From Symbiodinium natans (lineage: Eukaryota > Sar > Dinophyceae > Suessiales > Symbiodiniaceae), in assembly GCA_905221605.1 (NCBI GenBank), contig CAJNDS010002600.1, positions 1 to 62,000 of the forward strand: a stretch of 62,000 nt of DNA, read 5' to 3'. Each line of letters begins with the position of its first letter. The stretch's first letter is position 1. Below are positions 33,231-42,920 of this stretch, in pieces. Under the pieces are notes generated by a model, which searched no databases, was not told where the DNA came from, and saw nothing but the letters and a program-made list of their open reading frames with translations. The position numbers and the translations under genes were made by a program.

Positions 33231-34520
33231 GTGGAGTCGTCTTTTTGCTGCAAGCTTGCACGTGGTCTAACTATGATTTCAAACAAGCTTGCGCGTATTA
33301 AAAAAAGCGGGGGGGTTGGGCGGGTTGGAGGGGTTGGGGGGGTTGGGGGGGTTGGGGGGGTTGGGGGGGTTGGGGGGTTGGGGGGGGGGGGGGGGGGGGT
33401 TGGGGGGGCGCAGCCACCCCATTTGCATGCGCAATGCTGGCATGATGGGCTTCCAAAGAAAATGCTCGAACAATGGCTTTCAAAAACGAATTGCACACTT
33501 CGAAGCAAGCTTCCACTCGCACATGCTTTGCGCGGCTTTAAAGAAAAGCAGGGCGGGGGTGGGGGGTGGGGGGGAAACAGTTGTTCACCTGAACAAGTCA
33601 AGCGGTTGAGTCTTGAGCAAGAGCGTCTTGCGCGGTTGTTGCCTGATGACCTTCGCAGTTGTCGGAATGGGTTGCGTGAGCGTGGTGCTGGAAACATTGT
33701 TGAGCTTGATGGCCGTGATCGGCCACCGCCGGAGTTTCAAGGCGCTGAGGATGGGGCCGTGCAGGCCTCAGAGAGCGTGGAGGAGGACATGGCTGAAGCA
33801 GGACCGGCAGCCATGAATGTGGATGATCCGGCCGCGGGTTCAGAGATTGTTGCTGGAGTTGGCATGGACGCTGTGGAGGAGCAAACTGGGCAAATGGAAG
33901 TTGAGTCCGATCCCCCACAACCAGCCGAGGCTGTGCCAATAACAGAAGATGCCACCATGGGCAACGCGTCGAGGAGACGTGTCGGAAGTGAACCCGAGCC
34001 CCATGGAGAGCCAGACGTGGGGGCCGGCAGGGACCCTGCAGCATCTCCAGTAGAGTACGGTCCACAGCGACCGATCAGTGACCTGACGCGGGCCATGCGA
34101 AGCAGCTTGCGTGACCTTGACTTCGGTAGGCCAATTCGAGCACGTGGCGTTGAGCGTGATGATGAGGAGTTGCTTGTTGAAGAAGTGTTGGTGACGGAAG
34201 ATGTGTGCTTGGCGGAAGCCAAGAAGAAGCGTAAGGCGGAGGTCATGGAAAAGGAGCTGGAAAGACATCTTGTTGTCTCCAAGGCCACCGAGTGGAAGAA
34301 AATGCTTGACACAAAGTCAGTCAGGGTGCTTCAAAAGCATTCCAAAGCAGGAAACGCCCACACCGATGATTTTGAGCTTTTTTTCGACCTGAAAAAGGGT
34401 GCTTTTGGGGGGGGCCCGGCGAGCATCATGAGCATCAGCGGCGTCGCTGTTTCGGGAAGAGGGGCTCCAAATCCCGCCTCGGCAGGGGCAGCGTTTTTGT
34501 GTGATTTGCATGCCCCTTGA
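33231..34520 (+). CDS. Acidic coding remnant, possibly Copia-like polyprotein segment
   Basis: 429 codons. Residues up to about 115 are poly-Gly/Val from the G-tract and low-complexity sequence. Residues about 118-395 look like real protein: an acidic, low-complexity middle (EEDMAEAGPAAMNVDDPAAG, DAVEEQTGQMEVESDP) followed by LTRAMRSSLRDLDFGRPIRA and a charged helix ending KATEWKKMLDTKSVRVLQKH. The last part resembles the lead-in to the reverse transcriptase of Copia-type polyproteins (a conserved E-W followed by a hydrophobic V-x-V/L). That is a recollection of the pattern, not a match I can test. The expected catalytic RT blocks do not follow; the frame ends in GC-rich repeat-like sequence containing GCATCATGAGCATCAGCGG. 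Alternatives are an unrelated acidic host exon. The annotated start is arbitrary. Confidence 0.35.
   Translation: MESSFCCKLARGLTMISNKLARIKKSGGVGRVGGVGGVGGVGGVGGVGGLGGGGGGVGGAQPPHLHAQCWHDGLPKKMLEQWLSKTNCTLRSKLPLAHALRGFKEKQGGGGGWGGNSCSPEQVKRLSLEQERLARLLPDDLRSCRNGLRERGAGNIVELDGRDRPPPEFQGAEDGAVQASESVEEDMAEAGPAAMNVDDPAAGSEIVAGVGMDAVEEQTGQMEVESDPPQPAEAVPITEDATMGNASRRRVGSEPEPHGEPDVGAGRDPAASPVEYGPQRPISDLTRAMRSSLRDLDFGRPIRARGVERDDEELLVEEVLVTEDVCLAEAKKKRKAEVMEKELERHLVVSKATEWKKMLDTKSVRVLQKHSKAGNAHTDDFELFFDLKKGAFGGGPASIMSISGVAVSGRGAPNPASAGAAFLCDLHAP
33308..33411 (+). repeat. Poly-G / GGGGGGGTT tract
   Basis: About 100 bp of almost pure G runs of 4-20 separated by TT, with no C after the first two units; a smaller one lies at 33555-33576. 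The + strand is an obvious G-quadruplex former. It separates the 42-bp repeat from the acidic coding segment. Confidence 0.95.
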
Positions 34521-34763
34521 AAGGGATGCCGATGGCTTCAAGGAGGAGAAGCGGGGGCCCAATGATGCTCAGGATGCTGGGGGGGGCTTACAAGGCGAGG
34601 AACGGAGCCTGATGCCTGTGTCGTTGGAGGCTTGTGAGACTTTCGGCGCGCTTTCTTTCTTCGGGGCGCTTTGGGGTTGCCTGCTGGGGGGAGGGGTTTT
34701 GCTTTGGGAGCTGCCATGCCTCTGCCTGCTACTCCTGGGGGCGTTGCCCGCCCAGGCCCTTAG

Positions 34764-34822
34764 AATATATACATATATATATGTATATAAAAATATTTAC
34801 ATATATATATATATATATATGT
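34764..34822. repeat. AT-rich microsatellite
   Basis: ATATATACATATATATATG and then a run of ten consecutive AT steps up to ATATGTG. It forms a long near-palindrome. Confidence 0.95.
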
Positions 34823-36072
34823 GCAAGCTGAAGAAATCTCATAGACGTTGTATGATATCTTTTGATGCAAACAGACTGTTGACAGCAAGAGTAGCAACAG
34901 AGGGACCATTTGGGATTTTTAGAGGGCTAAGGCCTCAGTTCCAAACAGAAAGCCTGGGTTGCCAAAATCAAGGATTCCCCTGCTTTCTACGAATCAATGG
35001 TGTCAGCTCTGGTCCCGAAATCCTGAGAATTCAGGATCGCATGCGTGTTTTGTCCACCGACTCTCTCGGTGGTGCTGCAAGGTGCACATCACACGTGCAT
35101 TGCTTCGGACAATCCGGACAATCACGACACTACCCACTTTGGCCTGCGAGGCCGCCTCCACTGCTTCGAGGGAGGCATCCGCCAAGCCTCTGCCCCCGTC
35201 GCCTTCGCAAGGTGCGCACAACATGTGCACCCTCATACGCCCTCTCCCTTTCACCTAAAACACATGGCGAGCGGTAACCCGCCTCGTCACTCATGTCCTT
35301 CAGCTCGGCCTGGATCTGGGCCATCCTCTGCTCAACCTCATCATCTATCACACAGCAGCATGCCTCTCTCTGCTATGGGGAAACCTTCTGTGGGCCCACC
35401 CTCTTGAGGCCGATCTAGGCCACGTGCCAAAGCCGAGTTGGTAGTGGAGCGACCTCCCGAAGGCGCCTGCCGACCAACAAGCCACGCTCCAAGCCGCGTC
35501 GGAAGCCGAGCCAATTGGCCTAATCTAGGGCCGTGCCAATTGGCAGGGCTGAGGCCGGCACCGCCTCCTTGCCCAGTGCTGCGTTGGCCTCCACCTGCAT
35601 TTGCTTTGCTGGGCATTGCGGCTTGTTGAAAGTGAGGATGGCAAAGCCCTAACACCTCTTGCCTGATTCAGAAGGGACGTGGCATTGCTTCGCAAAGCCT
35701 CTGCCTGAATCTTCTGAGACCACCGGCAGGCACTAAAGGCCAACAGTCACTTGCAGCAACCGAACGTCCATGATCATCCTCTAGGCAGCCTCCGACTTCA
35801 GCGAGTCAGCAGCCACTCCAACACCTGGCATGTGAGCGGTGATTGTATCCTCAAGCATGAATCGATGAACATTAGGACCCTTCCGCGGCGTATTGGGCAT
35901 TCCTTCAACTTCCGCGGAAAAACGCGACTCCACTTTCGCCCTCCACCTCACCATCCCCCACCCCCACCCTCCGCCTACCCCACCAGACTGCCATACTGGG
36001 CCATACTCCTCCCCTCAGCCCCAGGCAGTTTCACGTTTATCTCACGAAAGCCGCATGACCCCCCACAGGGAG

Positions 36073-36180
36073 CGCATCATGAGCATCAGTGGGTTCAGTC
36101 CGGGACCCCGGGATGCGCATCAGGAGCATCAATGGCCTTGGTTTCCCCCAAGCCCTGCGCATCATGAGCATCAGCGGCTC
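36073..36180 (+). repeat. CATCATGAGCATCAG word, three tandem copies
   Basis: GCGCATCATGAGCATCAGTGG at about 36070, GCGCATCAGGAGCATCAATGG at 36115 and GCGCATCATGAGCATCAGCGG at 36156, spaced 41-45 bp. A fourth copy lies 1.65 kb upstream at about 34421 at the end of the acidic coding segment. Confidence 0.8.
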
Positions 36181-36378
36181 CAGCCTTGGGTCGACAGCTT
36201 CCCTCGTGGCTGCGGGTCACCGTGGCATGGATGCAGCCCGGGAAAAAGGCATGTTTGGTCAAGAGAGGGTCGCAGCTTGGGCTATTTTATGGGGTCATAG
36301 CTTTGACATTATAGACCCCGGCGCCAACCCGTGCGCTTCCGGCAATGAAAGCCTGCAGCTGACCCGGCCGTGCAAAGT

Positions 36379-36467
36379 CGCGCGCGCCCGCACGCACGCG
36401 CACGCACACGCGTACGCGCACGCATGCGCGCATGCATGCGCGCACGCCCGCGCGCGCGCGCTGGCGC
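36379..36467. repeat. Alternating purine-pyrimidine (CG/CA) tract
   Basis: About 85 bp of nearly uninterrupted CG, CA and TG steps, including GCATGCGCGCATGCATGCGC. This composition favours Z-DNA and cruciforms. Confidence 0.9.
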
Positions 36468-37314
36468 ACTGCTCGTTTGCAGTGGCATTGGCGGCAGCCT
36501 TCAAAACAAAAAACAAGGGGAACCCGAACACAATCCGAATTACAAGAGTACAAGAATGAAATCCCCACGTTAAAGTCCGCTCCGAATGCACTTTTTCTAG
36601 AAGGGTAGAACCAGATATCTATAAGGTGATGCAGGGTACTTGATTATATACAGTACTTGACGCGAAAACACCATCTCGCACCACCCGTGATCCCCTTTGG
36701 CTCTGTCCTCCCGGCTCACGGACACAGCGATTCCAGTACCACATTTGTACTATACTATACAATTCAACGAAAACGCGCCATCCCCGCGCCAATGACGCTC
36801 CGCAGATGCAGATGCGCCGCAGACGTGCTCTCACGCCCATCCGGCTGCCGGCTCTCTGTCGTCCCGGCTCACGGACGCTGCCGCCCATGGGCGCAGCCCC
36901 TTAAAGTAACAATGTGTTCAGGTACTCGGGGTCAGGTGTCTCGGGGTAAGGGTCAAGTTTATTAAGGGTACTTGTACAAAGTCAGTATGGAGGGTTTAGG
37001 GTCTATTGGGTTTAACCAGAAACGGGAGAGGCCTGGGCTCAGGGCTTCCAAACGACCCATCGCCTTCCGGAAGGCGAATTTCCACTCCAAAAGCAAAGGG
37101 GCTCGATTCTTATGTTGCCGACGTGTTGGGCGTCCATTATGTCTAATTGATTTTCAAGCATGCCGACGGAAAAACCTCGCAAGCCTTCCGCGAACACCAC
37201 CATGCCTTCCGCGGACCCTTCCGCACAATCTTCTTTACCTCTTCGGCTCTTCCGCGGAAAAAAAACATAACGTCCGCTATAAAGCCATTGCCCGAGCGCC
37301 TAAAACAACGCAGC

Positions 37315-37617
37315 TCACATGTCAAAAGGTGATCTTCGTCGAATCTGGACTCTCCAACCTATAACATTTTCCATGGACGTCTTCAGGACACTTGCGAGGG
37401 TGCCATCGACAGCCTCTCCTGAGCTTGAGCTCGATGTGCTTTTGCGAACATAAGCTGGTTTGCAGGCGAAGTTGACTACAAAGTCGTGGCACACGTCTCG
37501 CAGGCTTTGTTGGGCTGAGTGCACTGATGTGCAGTGGAGCCGCTGGCAGTCTCGGCCACCCTTGACTCCGCGCACCGCAGGCTGGCCCGTGCCTTTCCAG
37601 GGATCAATGAACACCAC
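37315..37617 (-). CDS. Hypothetical protein-like ORF
   Basis: 100 codons, unrecognised. It has non-repetitive, protein-like composition (MVFIDPWKGTGQPAVRGVKG; VCHDFVVNFACKPAYVRK; a five-serine run; DGTLASVLKTSMENVIGWRV). It may be an isolated exon. It lies on the same strand as the coiled-coil pieces at 38.3-43.4 kb and downstream of them, so it could belong to the same transcript, but I see no defensible splice chain. Upstream in frame is a stop. Codons are GC-moderate. Confidence 0.25.
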   Translation of the reverse strand: MVFIDPWKGTGQPAVRGVKGGRDCQRLHCTSVHSAQQSLRDVCHDFVVNFACKPAYVRKSTSSSSSGEAVDGTLASVLKTSMENVIGWRVQIRRRSPFDM

Positions 37618-37879
37618 AGAAGTCGACGGGGAATGCCTGTGAATATTCTGGCTTATTCCTGACCATCGCGTCTCATGTGGTTTGTGTGTTGGTGGCTCTT
37701 TTGGCGCGTGTCCGGCTCGGCCTCCGTCATTGCGCTCTTCAGGGAGATGTTCAGCCCATGAATCAGTTCTTCCCTGAGCATGTGTCAGTCTGTGTCAGTG
37801 TGGATCAAGGACGAGCGGCTTTGTTGGCAATCCGGCCTGGCGTGATCGGCCGCATCGACCTAGCTAGCATCCACATCCC

Positions 37880-38110
37880 TACCCGGGGTGAAGGATCGAA
37901 CAAACTGCCAGGGATCAAGCAGTTTTGGGGCAGACAAACAACTTGCCTTTTTCATTATGGCTTGCAAATCAACAATCCGATTCCAGGATCAAACAAATGT
38001 GTGGCCTCTCCGGAGGCTGTGTGCTGCGAACTCCAAGCTTTTGCTGAGGATCACAAAATCTAGTTCAGGATCAAACAAATTCAGGCTGTTGCGGAGGCTG
38101 CCAATTCAAA
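37880..38110 (+). repeat. AGGATCAAACAAA repeat words
   Basis: GGATCGAACAAAC (37887), GGATCAAGCAG (37912), AGGATCAAACAAATG (37986) and AGGATCAAACAAATT (38067), the last two followed by a shared GGAGGCTG word about 25 bp on. A degenerate ~80-bp repeat without coding evidence. Confidence 0.6.
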
Positions 38111-38266
38111 AGACAAACAGCACAGGGCACAGGGAAGGCATTCACTGCCAATGGGGCTGCAAGCGTTGAAGTGCACTGCAAGAACCATGAATTGGCTACC
38201 GAGGTTCAGTTTCTTCGCGAAAGCTTCTTGAGGGAATGTTTTGTGTGTGCGGAGTTCGGTACTGGC

Positions 38267-38623
38267 TCAGTACTCGCAGGTACGGCTTTTGAAGCAAGAA
38301 TCCTTTTGATGGCATTGGCCAGGTGGGCTGTTTAGCATAGGGTTTCTGTTTCGGAGGCATGCCATCTCAGGAACCACATCTGTCTCAAAGACCACTTCAT
38401 CATGTTCAGGAACTGTCTCAACTTCCTTGGTCCCTGATTTGTCGGAACGGTTTCCAGAGTTTGCACTCGAACTTGGAACGGCTCGGAACGGTTTCGGAAC
38501 GGGTTCAGGAGTGGGCGTGCCGAGGTTTTGCAAGACTTCGGGGCAGATGGATCCTGAAAACCTGCAAAGAGTTTCCCTAGCCATGTTCCTGCAACAGATA
38601 AAACAGCCCACCGGGTAGCCCAA
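38267..38623 (-). CDS. Possible exon of a minus-strand gene
   Basis: 118-codon frame, unrecognised. The middle (PTPEPVPKPFRAVPSSSANS, KSGTKEVETVPEHDEVVFET) is a hydrophilic, acidic, probably disordered stretch that looks coding, while the first 30 residues look random. The repeated TTCGGAACG and CTCGGAACGG words in the DNA (38462-38502) could also generate this peptide. It lies downstream of the coiled-coil exon copies on the same strand, which is the only reason to link them. Confidence 0.25.
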   Translation of the reverse strand: MGYPVGCFICCRNMARETLCRFSGSICPEVLQNLGTPTPEPVPKPFRAVPSSSANSGNRSDKSGTKEVETVPEHDEVVFETDVVPEMACLRNRNPMLNSPPGQCHQKDSCFKSRTCEY

Positions 38624-38689
38624 GGCAGAGGACCATGTTCGCCATCCATTCTTGGCGAACCTTTTCAGAATCTGTTTCTATTTTTCAGA

Positions 38690-38815
38690 GAGGGGAAGAA
38701 AGGGAAAGAAAGGAGGCGGGCCTTTGCTCCTTCTGCTTCCTTCCTTCTGCTTCCTCCCTTTTGCGCGTTTTGCTTCTTTCCTTCCTTCCTTTCCTCTCCT
38801 CAATCTTGGCTTTCT
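38690..38815. repeat. Purine strand switch to polypyrimidine tract
   Basis: GAGAGGGGAAGAAAGGGAAAGAAAGG is followed directly by a ~100-bp CTTCCTTCC-type pyrimidine run. The two halves are partly complementary, so the segment can fold back or form a triplex. Confidence 0.75.
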
Positions 38816-38977
38816 ATCCATCCTTGCAATCCTTACACGTGGCAGTGCTTTGAGCCCTGTGGCCTCGCTAACTTCACAAATCCTTTGGCCGCGCACCACA
38901 GTGTGACAAGCGAAGAACTGATTTCAGAAAAGTGCCCTTTCTTTTTCGACTCCCTTCTCTTCGGAACAGTTTGTGCA

Positions 38978-39420
38978 GCTTCTTTCTGGGGCTTCAGCTT
39001 TGCCCTCGATCTGGGCGTGGCCACCAATTGCTGCTGTTTGGATCGCCTGGGACAATCCGGTGCTGCTGAAACGAGCCGGAAAAGAGTGCCACATTTTTTG
39101 GGCGGAGTCTGGATGAGTGTGGATGAGTGTGGACTTGCCTGCTCCATGTCGGCCTTCGCGTTGACGAGCTGCACCTCTCTGCCCCGGTTCTCTTGAAGCT
39201 CCGTCTCCCTTGACATTCAAGTCATTCAAGTCTCCCGAGTCGACCTGGCCCGCTGAAGGCAGGGCGACCGGCACCTTCAAAGGCTCCTGCGAAGACTCTT
39301 TGATTCTTGCGGCAGTTGGAGGTTCTGAAGTCTCAAAGGTGCATTCAGTGAAGCGCCTTCTCTTGCGCCTCTGACGTCGCAAGGCCCCGGCTCTCCATCT
39401 GTCAGGGACACTCAGCAATC
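38978..39420 (-). CDS. Possible coiled-coil exons of a minus-strand gene
   Basis: Two overlapping frames give protein-like pieces: TAARIKESSQEPLKVPVALP with QVDSGDLNDLNVKGDG (frame beginning at 39418), then in another frame ETELQENRGREVQLVNAKAD MEQ, a heptad-like helix. The second ends exactly at CAG followed by GCAAGT (about 39132-39140), which would be a GC-type 5' splice site of the kind dinoflagellate introns use. This is an inference from sequence only. Neither piece matches a family I can name. The composition resembles the acidic and helical pieces on both sides, so one multi-exon gene is plausible. Confidence 0.3.
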
Positions 39421-39618
39421 AAGCAGAAGCTTCAGGACCAGCTCTCCTCGGAATTCTCACGTAAAGCTTTGATCCAAACTCTGGGTCCCTGGGTCCTTCC
39501 ATTCTGTGCACAATGTGCCATGTCATGGCATATTTGCGGGGTGCTCTGACAGATGGGACTCACACGGGACGGTCGTTCAAGTGCTTAACCGATCCGCCCG
39601 TATGAGTTCGTGATATCA

Positions 39619-39657
39619 TCATGATGGGCCCTTCACCCCCGGTGAAGGGCCCCATGA
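39619..39657. repeat. Perfect 12-bp hairpin, extended to 17 bp
   Basis: GGGCCCTTCACC (39626-39637), loop CCC, then GGTGAAGGGCCC (39641-39652). Five more pairs (TCATG/CATGA) follow beyond a two-base bulge. It is not preceded or followed by a T run, so I do not call it a terminator. Confidence 0.9.
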
Positions 39658-39920
39658 ACTGCGAAGGTGCTGGGTGCATTCGGTATATTCAATATATTCT
39701 CTAGAGATGCTGCCTCGGCCCGCCACTGCAGGAAAAGATCCAAATAATCTCCATAACGAGCACATGCGGGGTCTGGTCACAAGCTAAGCGGAACGTTTTG
39801 GATTTCTCCCAAATTTTGTCCTCTCCTTCCAGTGACCTTATGAAGCAGAAGAGGAGAACCCTCAGCTCTGTCATTAAGAGAGACTCTTGCGGTACAATTT
39901 TAAGGGAATTTTGGGAGTTT

Positions 39921-39983
39921 CTGCGCCTCTTTGAGCCGGTCCGCAAGCCCGTCGACTTTGGCATTCAGGTGCCGCATCGCTGC
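39921..39983 (-). other. Coiled-coil exon copy alpha
   Basis: Minus-strand reading AAMRHLNAKVDGLADRLKEA, beginning directly after TCTCAG. It is one of three diverged copies of the same unit (others at 42921-42983 and 43245-43308), each with the same reading phase and each directly after an AG. The frame remains open downstream for about 10 codons (QKLPKFP) and upstream for about 65. Confidence 0.5.
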
Positions 39984-40069
39984 CTGAGAAAAGCGGTCTG
40001 CGAAGAGCACTGCGTGAAGCAGTCTGAAGCACTTCGAGAAGCACGCGCCAAGCAGAGTCATCTCCATAC

Positions 40070-40310
40070 TCAACACAGAGTCATGATCAGAACAGCACAC
40101 GGACAAACGGCATCCACCTCCGTCGCTGGCGCCGCCGCCGCAGCTGTCGGCGGGCTCACTGTCTGGGCTGCCTTGCACCCCAAGCTACGCGGCTGCCACG
40201 TTCTCCATTCTGGGGGAGTGGCCTTCTGGGGCTCCAGGTTGCTCAGCTTCTGTTCGAGGTCATCCACCTTGTCGCTGATGGTGTGAAGTCGCCTCAGGAA
40301 AACAGCAAAA
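40070..40310 (-). CDS. Coiled-coil plus Ala/Pro-rich possible exon
   Basis: Minus-strand reading RLHTISDKVDDLEQKLSNLE, then PQKATPPEWRTWQPRSLGCK and an alanine/proline-rich tail (TVSPPTAAAAAPATEVDA). It starts after CCTGAG. The KVDDLEQKL core aligns by eye with the KVDGLxxRL core of the three exon copies nearby. Function unknown; an elongated structural or scaffold-type protein would fit the composition. Confidence 0.35.
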
Positions 40311-40383
40311 CACGTTGAACCCTGCAGAGCACCAGAGCAGTGCCCAGAAAGAGCACAGACAGAGTGCCGCCGGCGTGACAGCG

Positions 40384-40432
40384 CGGGGGGGGGCAGCAGG
40401 CAGCAGGCAGCAGGCAGCAGGCAGCAGGCAGC
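40384..40432 (+). repeat. 7-bp minisatellite
   Basis: A G run followed by GGCAGCA repeated six times and ending GGCAGCATGC. The 7-bp period is uninterrupted. Confidence 0.95.
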
Positions 40433-40747
40433 ATGCGCAGGTACAGCATGCAGTATGCACAGCATGCCAAGTATGCACAGGAGCAAAAAGGGGACTCAGC
40501 GAATCAAGTCAGCAAGTCCGAAGAAGTTGCATCGCACTTTAAGGGAACTACTGATGCCGTCTGGTCCGCACACCAACGTGCATGCTTTCTGTTACCACAA
40601 GCACACTACGAATCATCGACATCAACTTTTAAGCACCCAGATGGCTGAGAAAAAGGGAGTGAGCCACTCACTCATTGCTCGCACTCACGACTCCCACGTC
40701 GGAAAGAGATGTGCGCATGCAGGCACTGCTCAGATTCCTGTTAGACA

Positions 40748-41521
40748 ATGCGCAAGCTGCTAGCATTGAGACATGAGACCATCATTCACATGCCACCCCA
40801 TGCTCAAAAGCAAGGTCAAGCCGCGAACCCGGAAACCAAACCAAGAACTAGGACGCAACAGTGGAAATTCGCACCACAAGTCTTCGAGCTTAAAGTCTCC
40901 TCACGTCGGCTAGATCGAGTCAATCTAGTCTTCTTTCATATAGACTGCTTCGTCTGTTTTGTCCTCCCTGCCGCTTTCATGCTTTGGGCAAATTTCGCAA
41001 ACAAGTCAGACAAGTTGCTGATCAAACCACAACCTGTCCTCCCTGCTGTGTTGCGCACAGCGTTTGCAAGGAAGATTTTGGGCAAGTTTCGCAGACAAGC
41101 AACATCGCGGACAAAGCTGCTTGAAAAAACACAGCCAGCCAGTCCAGCCGTTTTGCGCGCAGAGACTGGGAGGCATGTTTTGGCAGCAAGACGCATCGCG
41201 GACAAGTTGCCTGGTCTTCCTGCTGTTGCACAGAGTTTTGCAAGGCATGCTTTTGGCAGGTTTCGCAACCAATTGGCATCGCGGACAAAATGCTCGAACA
41301 AGGTCGAGTCAGGAACCAAAAAACCAAGAGTCCGGGAGCGTGTTGCTCAGTGCTCGCACTTAATTACGCAGATACGGGTTATTGCCATTTATTGCCCAAA
41401 AGAAGTGGACCGATTTCCGGTCTTCTTTCATAGGACGTTTCCAAATGAGATGAAGACGCTTGCGACCGCGATTGGCGCCCCAACGCTTAAACCGGGGACC
41501 CTTGTGCTACACAACATTTAG
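40748..41521 (+). CDS. Hypothetical ORF with a ~32-residue triple repeat
   Basis: 257 codons, unrecognised. Residues from about 79 to 185 hold three diverged units: LLIKPQPVLPAVLRTAFARK then FRRQATSRTK; LLEKTQPASPAVLRAETGRH then ARRIADK; and LPGLPAVAQSFARHAFGR then FRNQLASRTK. At DNA level the units share GCATCGCGGACAAA, TTTGCAAGG and TGGGCAAGTTTCGCA words with a ~95-bp period. The minus strand is also open with its own periodicity (FVRDANWLRNLPKACLAK), so I cannot decide which strand, if either, is translated. The first ~60 residues are unremarkable. Probably a repeat that happens to be a multiple of three. Confidence 0.25.
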   Translation: MRKLLALRHETIIHMPPHAQKQGQAANPETKPRTRTQQWKFAPQVFELKVSSRRLDRVNLVFFHIDCFVCFVLPAAFMLWANFANKSDKLLIKPQPVLPAVLRTAFARKILGKFRRQATSRTKLLEKTQPASPAVLRAETGRHVLAARRIADKLPGLPAVAQSFARHAFGRFRNQLASRTKCSNKVESGTKKPRVRERVAQCSHLITQIRVIAIYCPKEVDRFPVFFHRTFPNEMKTLATAIGAPTLKPGTLVLHNI

Positions 41522-41849
41522 CATGTCCATACAACGCAGCGTGAGTTCAGGAGTGTCTTGCTCCGATTTTGGCGACTTCGCTCGCAATTCCTGCCACAAA
41601 CACAATCGCTGTATCTCCACGAGGAGAGCCTGATGGCCGCGCCTCCGCGGACGGCCCCTCGCGCGCGGCCTTGCGGCGATCAAGGAGCCCCGGTTCACTT
41701 CGACACACAGAAGTCATAATAATCTCTCATGCCATGAACTGACACCCATATTCTTCGTTGCTGGCGACGCACGGTTTTGGTGATGCTCGACTTGGAACGG
41801 GTGGAGACTATTTGTTGGCTGTGCTATTTTGTTTTCTTTGGGAGGGGAA

Positions 41850-42075
41850 GCTGCTATTTTCGACATTTTAGGTATGTGTTTTTACTAGGCTTCTACTTTT
41901 TTGGAAAACCTCTATCTTTTCTCTACTTTAAGAGCAAAAACTCTACTTTTCCTATGCTTTGACTAGGAAACCTCTACTTTCCTTGGCTTTCCCGAGGACA
42001 AACTCTATTGCCTCTGTATTCATAGGTGTTCCTCTAGGAAAAGCTCTGCCTCTGCGTTTTCTAATAGGACTCGTA
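41850..42075 (+). repeat. Pyrimidine-rich CTCTACTTT repeat
   Basis: Degenerate ~35-bp units around ACCTCTACTTTNCTNNGCTTT with TAGGAAA spacers. Strongly T/C-biased on the + strand. No coding evidence. Confidence 0.65.
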
Positions 42076-42234
42076 CTAATTTGTATTTTACTCAGACTCC
42101 TACTAAACCAGCCCAGACAGTTGCAAACACAATGTGCAGGCGTTGGGCCCATGCTACCATCTGCAAACACAATGCTCGCAAAACGCTTCAAAAAGCCGGT
42201 GGTGGGGGGGCGGGGCTACCAGGAATGCTCGCAA

Positions 42235-42515
42235 AACGGGTTTGGAAAGGACTCCCATGCTGTTCTGGAGTGCCCGCTTCTAGAGTGTTCCTGGAGCGCC
42301 CAACCCCAGAGAACCGCAGAGGCCCAACCCCAGACTCTCCCTACATTGCCCAACCCCAAAGTGTTCCTGGAGTGCCCAGTCCCAGAGTCTCCCATGCCAG
42401 AGTCTCCCTGGAGTGCCCAACCCCACAGCCTCAATGAAGTGCCCAACCCCAAAGGCCCAACCCCAAAGTCTCCAGAGTCTCCCTGAGTGCCCAACCCCAA
42501 AGTTTCCCTCGAGTG
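42235..42515 (+). repeat. GCCCAACCCCAAAG minisatellite
   Basis: About twelve variably spaced units (18-36 bp) built from GTCTCCCTGGAGTGCCCAAC and CCCAGA or CCCAAA. Unit length changes are often multiples of three, which keeps frames open on both strands. I do not support a protein. Confidence 0.85.
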
Positions 42516-42920
42516 CCCATCTCTACCAAGAGAGGGTGGGGATGTTCGAAGTAAAATAATGCTATTTGTTATGCTCGCGCTTCTTGCTTTCTTTCGTTTT
42601 TTCGAAACTTCCGTAGCAGCTGCCTGTCTCATGTGGGCACTCGACACCTGTAGGCTTCTAAATCCTTGATAATGGGAAAAACTTCTAACGGTACGAATTA
42701 CTGCTAGCTGTGTGCGACTATATAGCTTGGCATGTTTCGGCTTGGCGTAGAAGAAAATTGCAATGCTTGCAGCGGCACCCCCCAGGTAGAGGGTGGAGGT
42801 GCGGGCACCTTGTGAGCGCGAGTCTCACCTTCGCGGCCATCATTTGGCTTCTGGACTCAACCTTCATAGGCACGAAAGCCTATCTTTCCGCAGGATGGGG
42901 CTGTCATCTAAGAGGTCATG

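Larger units (their letters stand above)
34530..37310. other. Low-complexity intergenic region
   Basis: No gene recognised over about 2.8 kb. It contains an AT microsatellite, a GC-alternating tract, CATCATGAGCATCAG words and TTCCGCGGAA palindromes (about 35912 and 37250, each continuing AAAAA). The frames that exceed 100 codons are proline- or arginine-rich and follow base composition. Confidence 0.5.
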
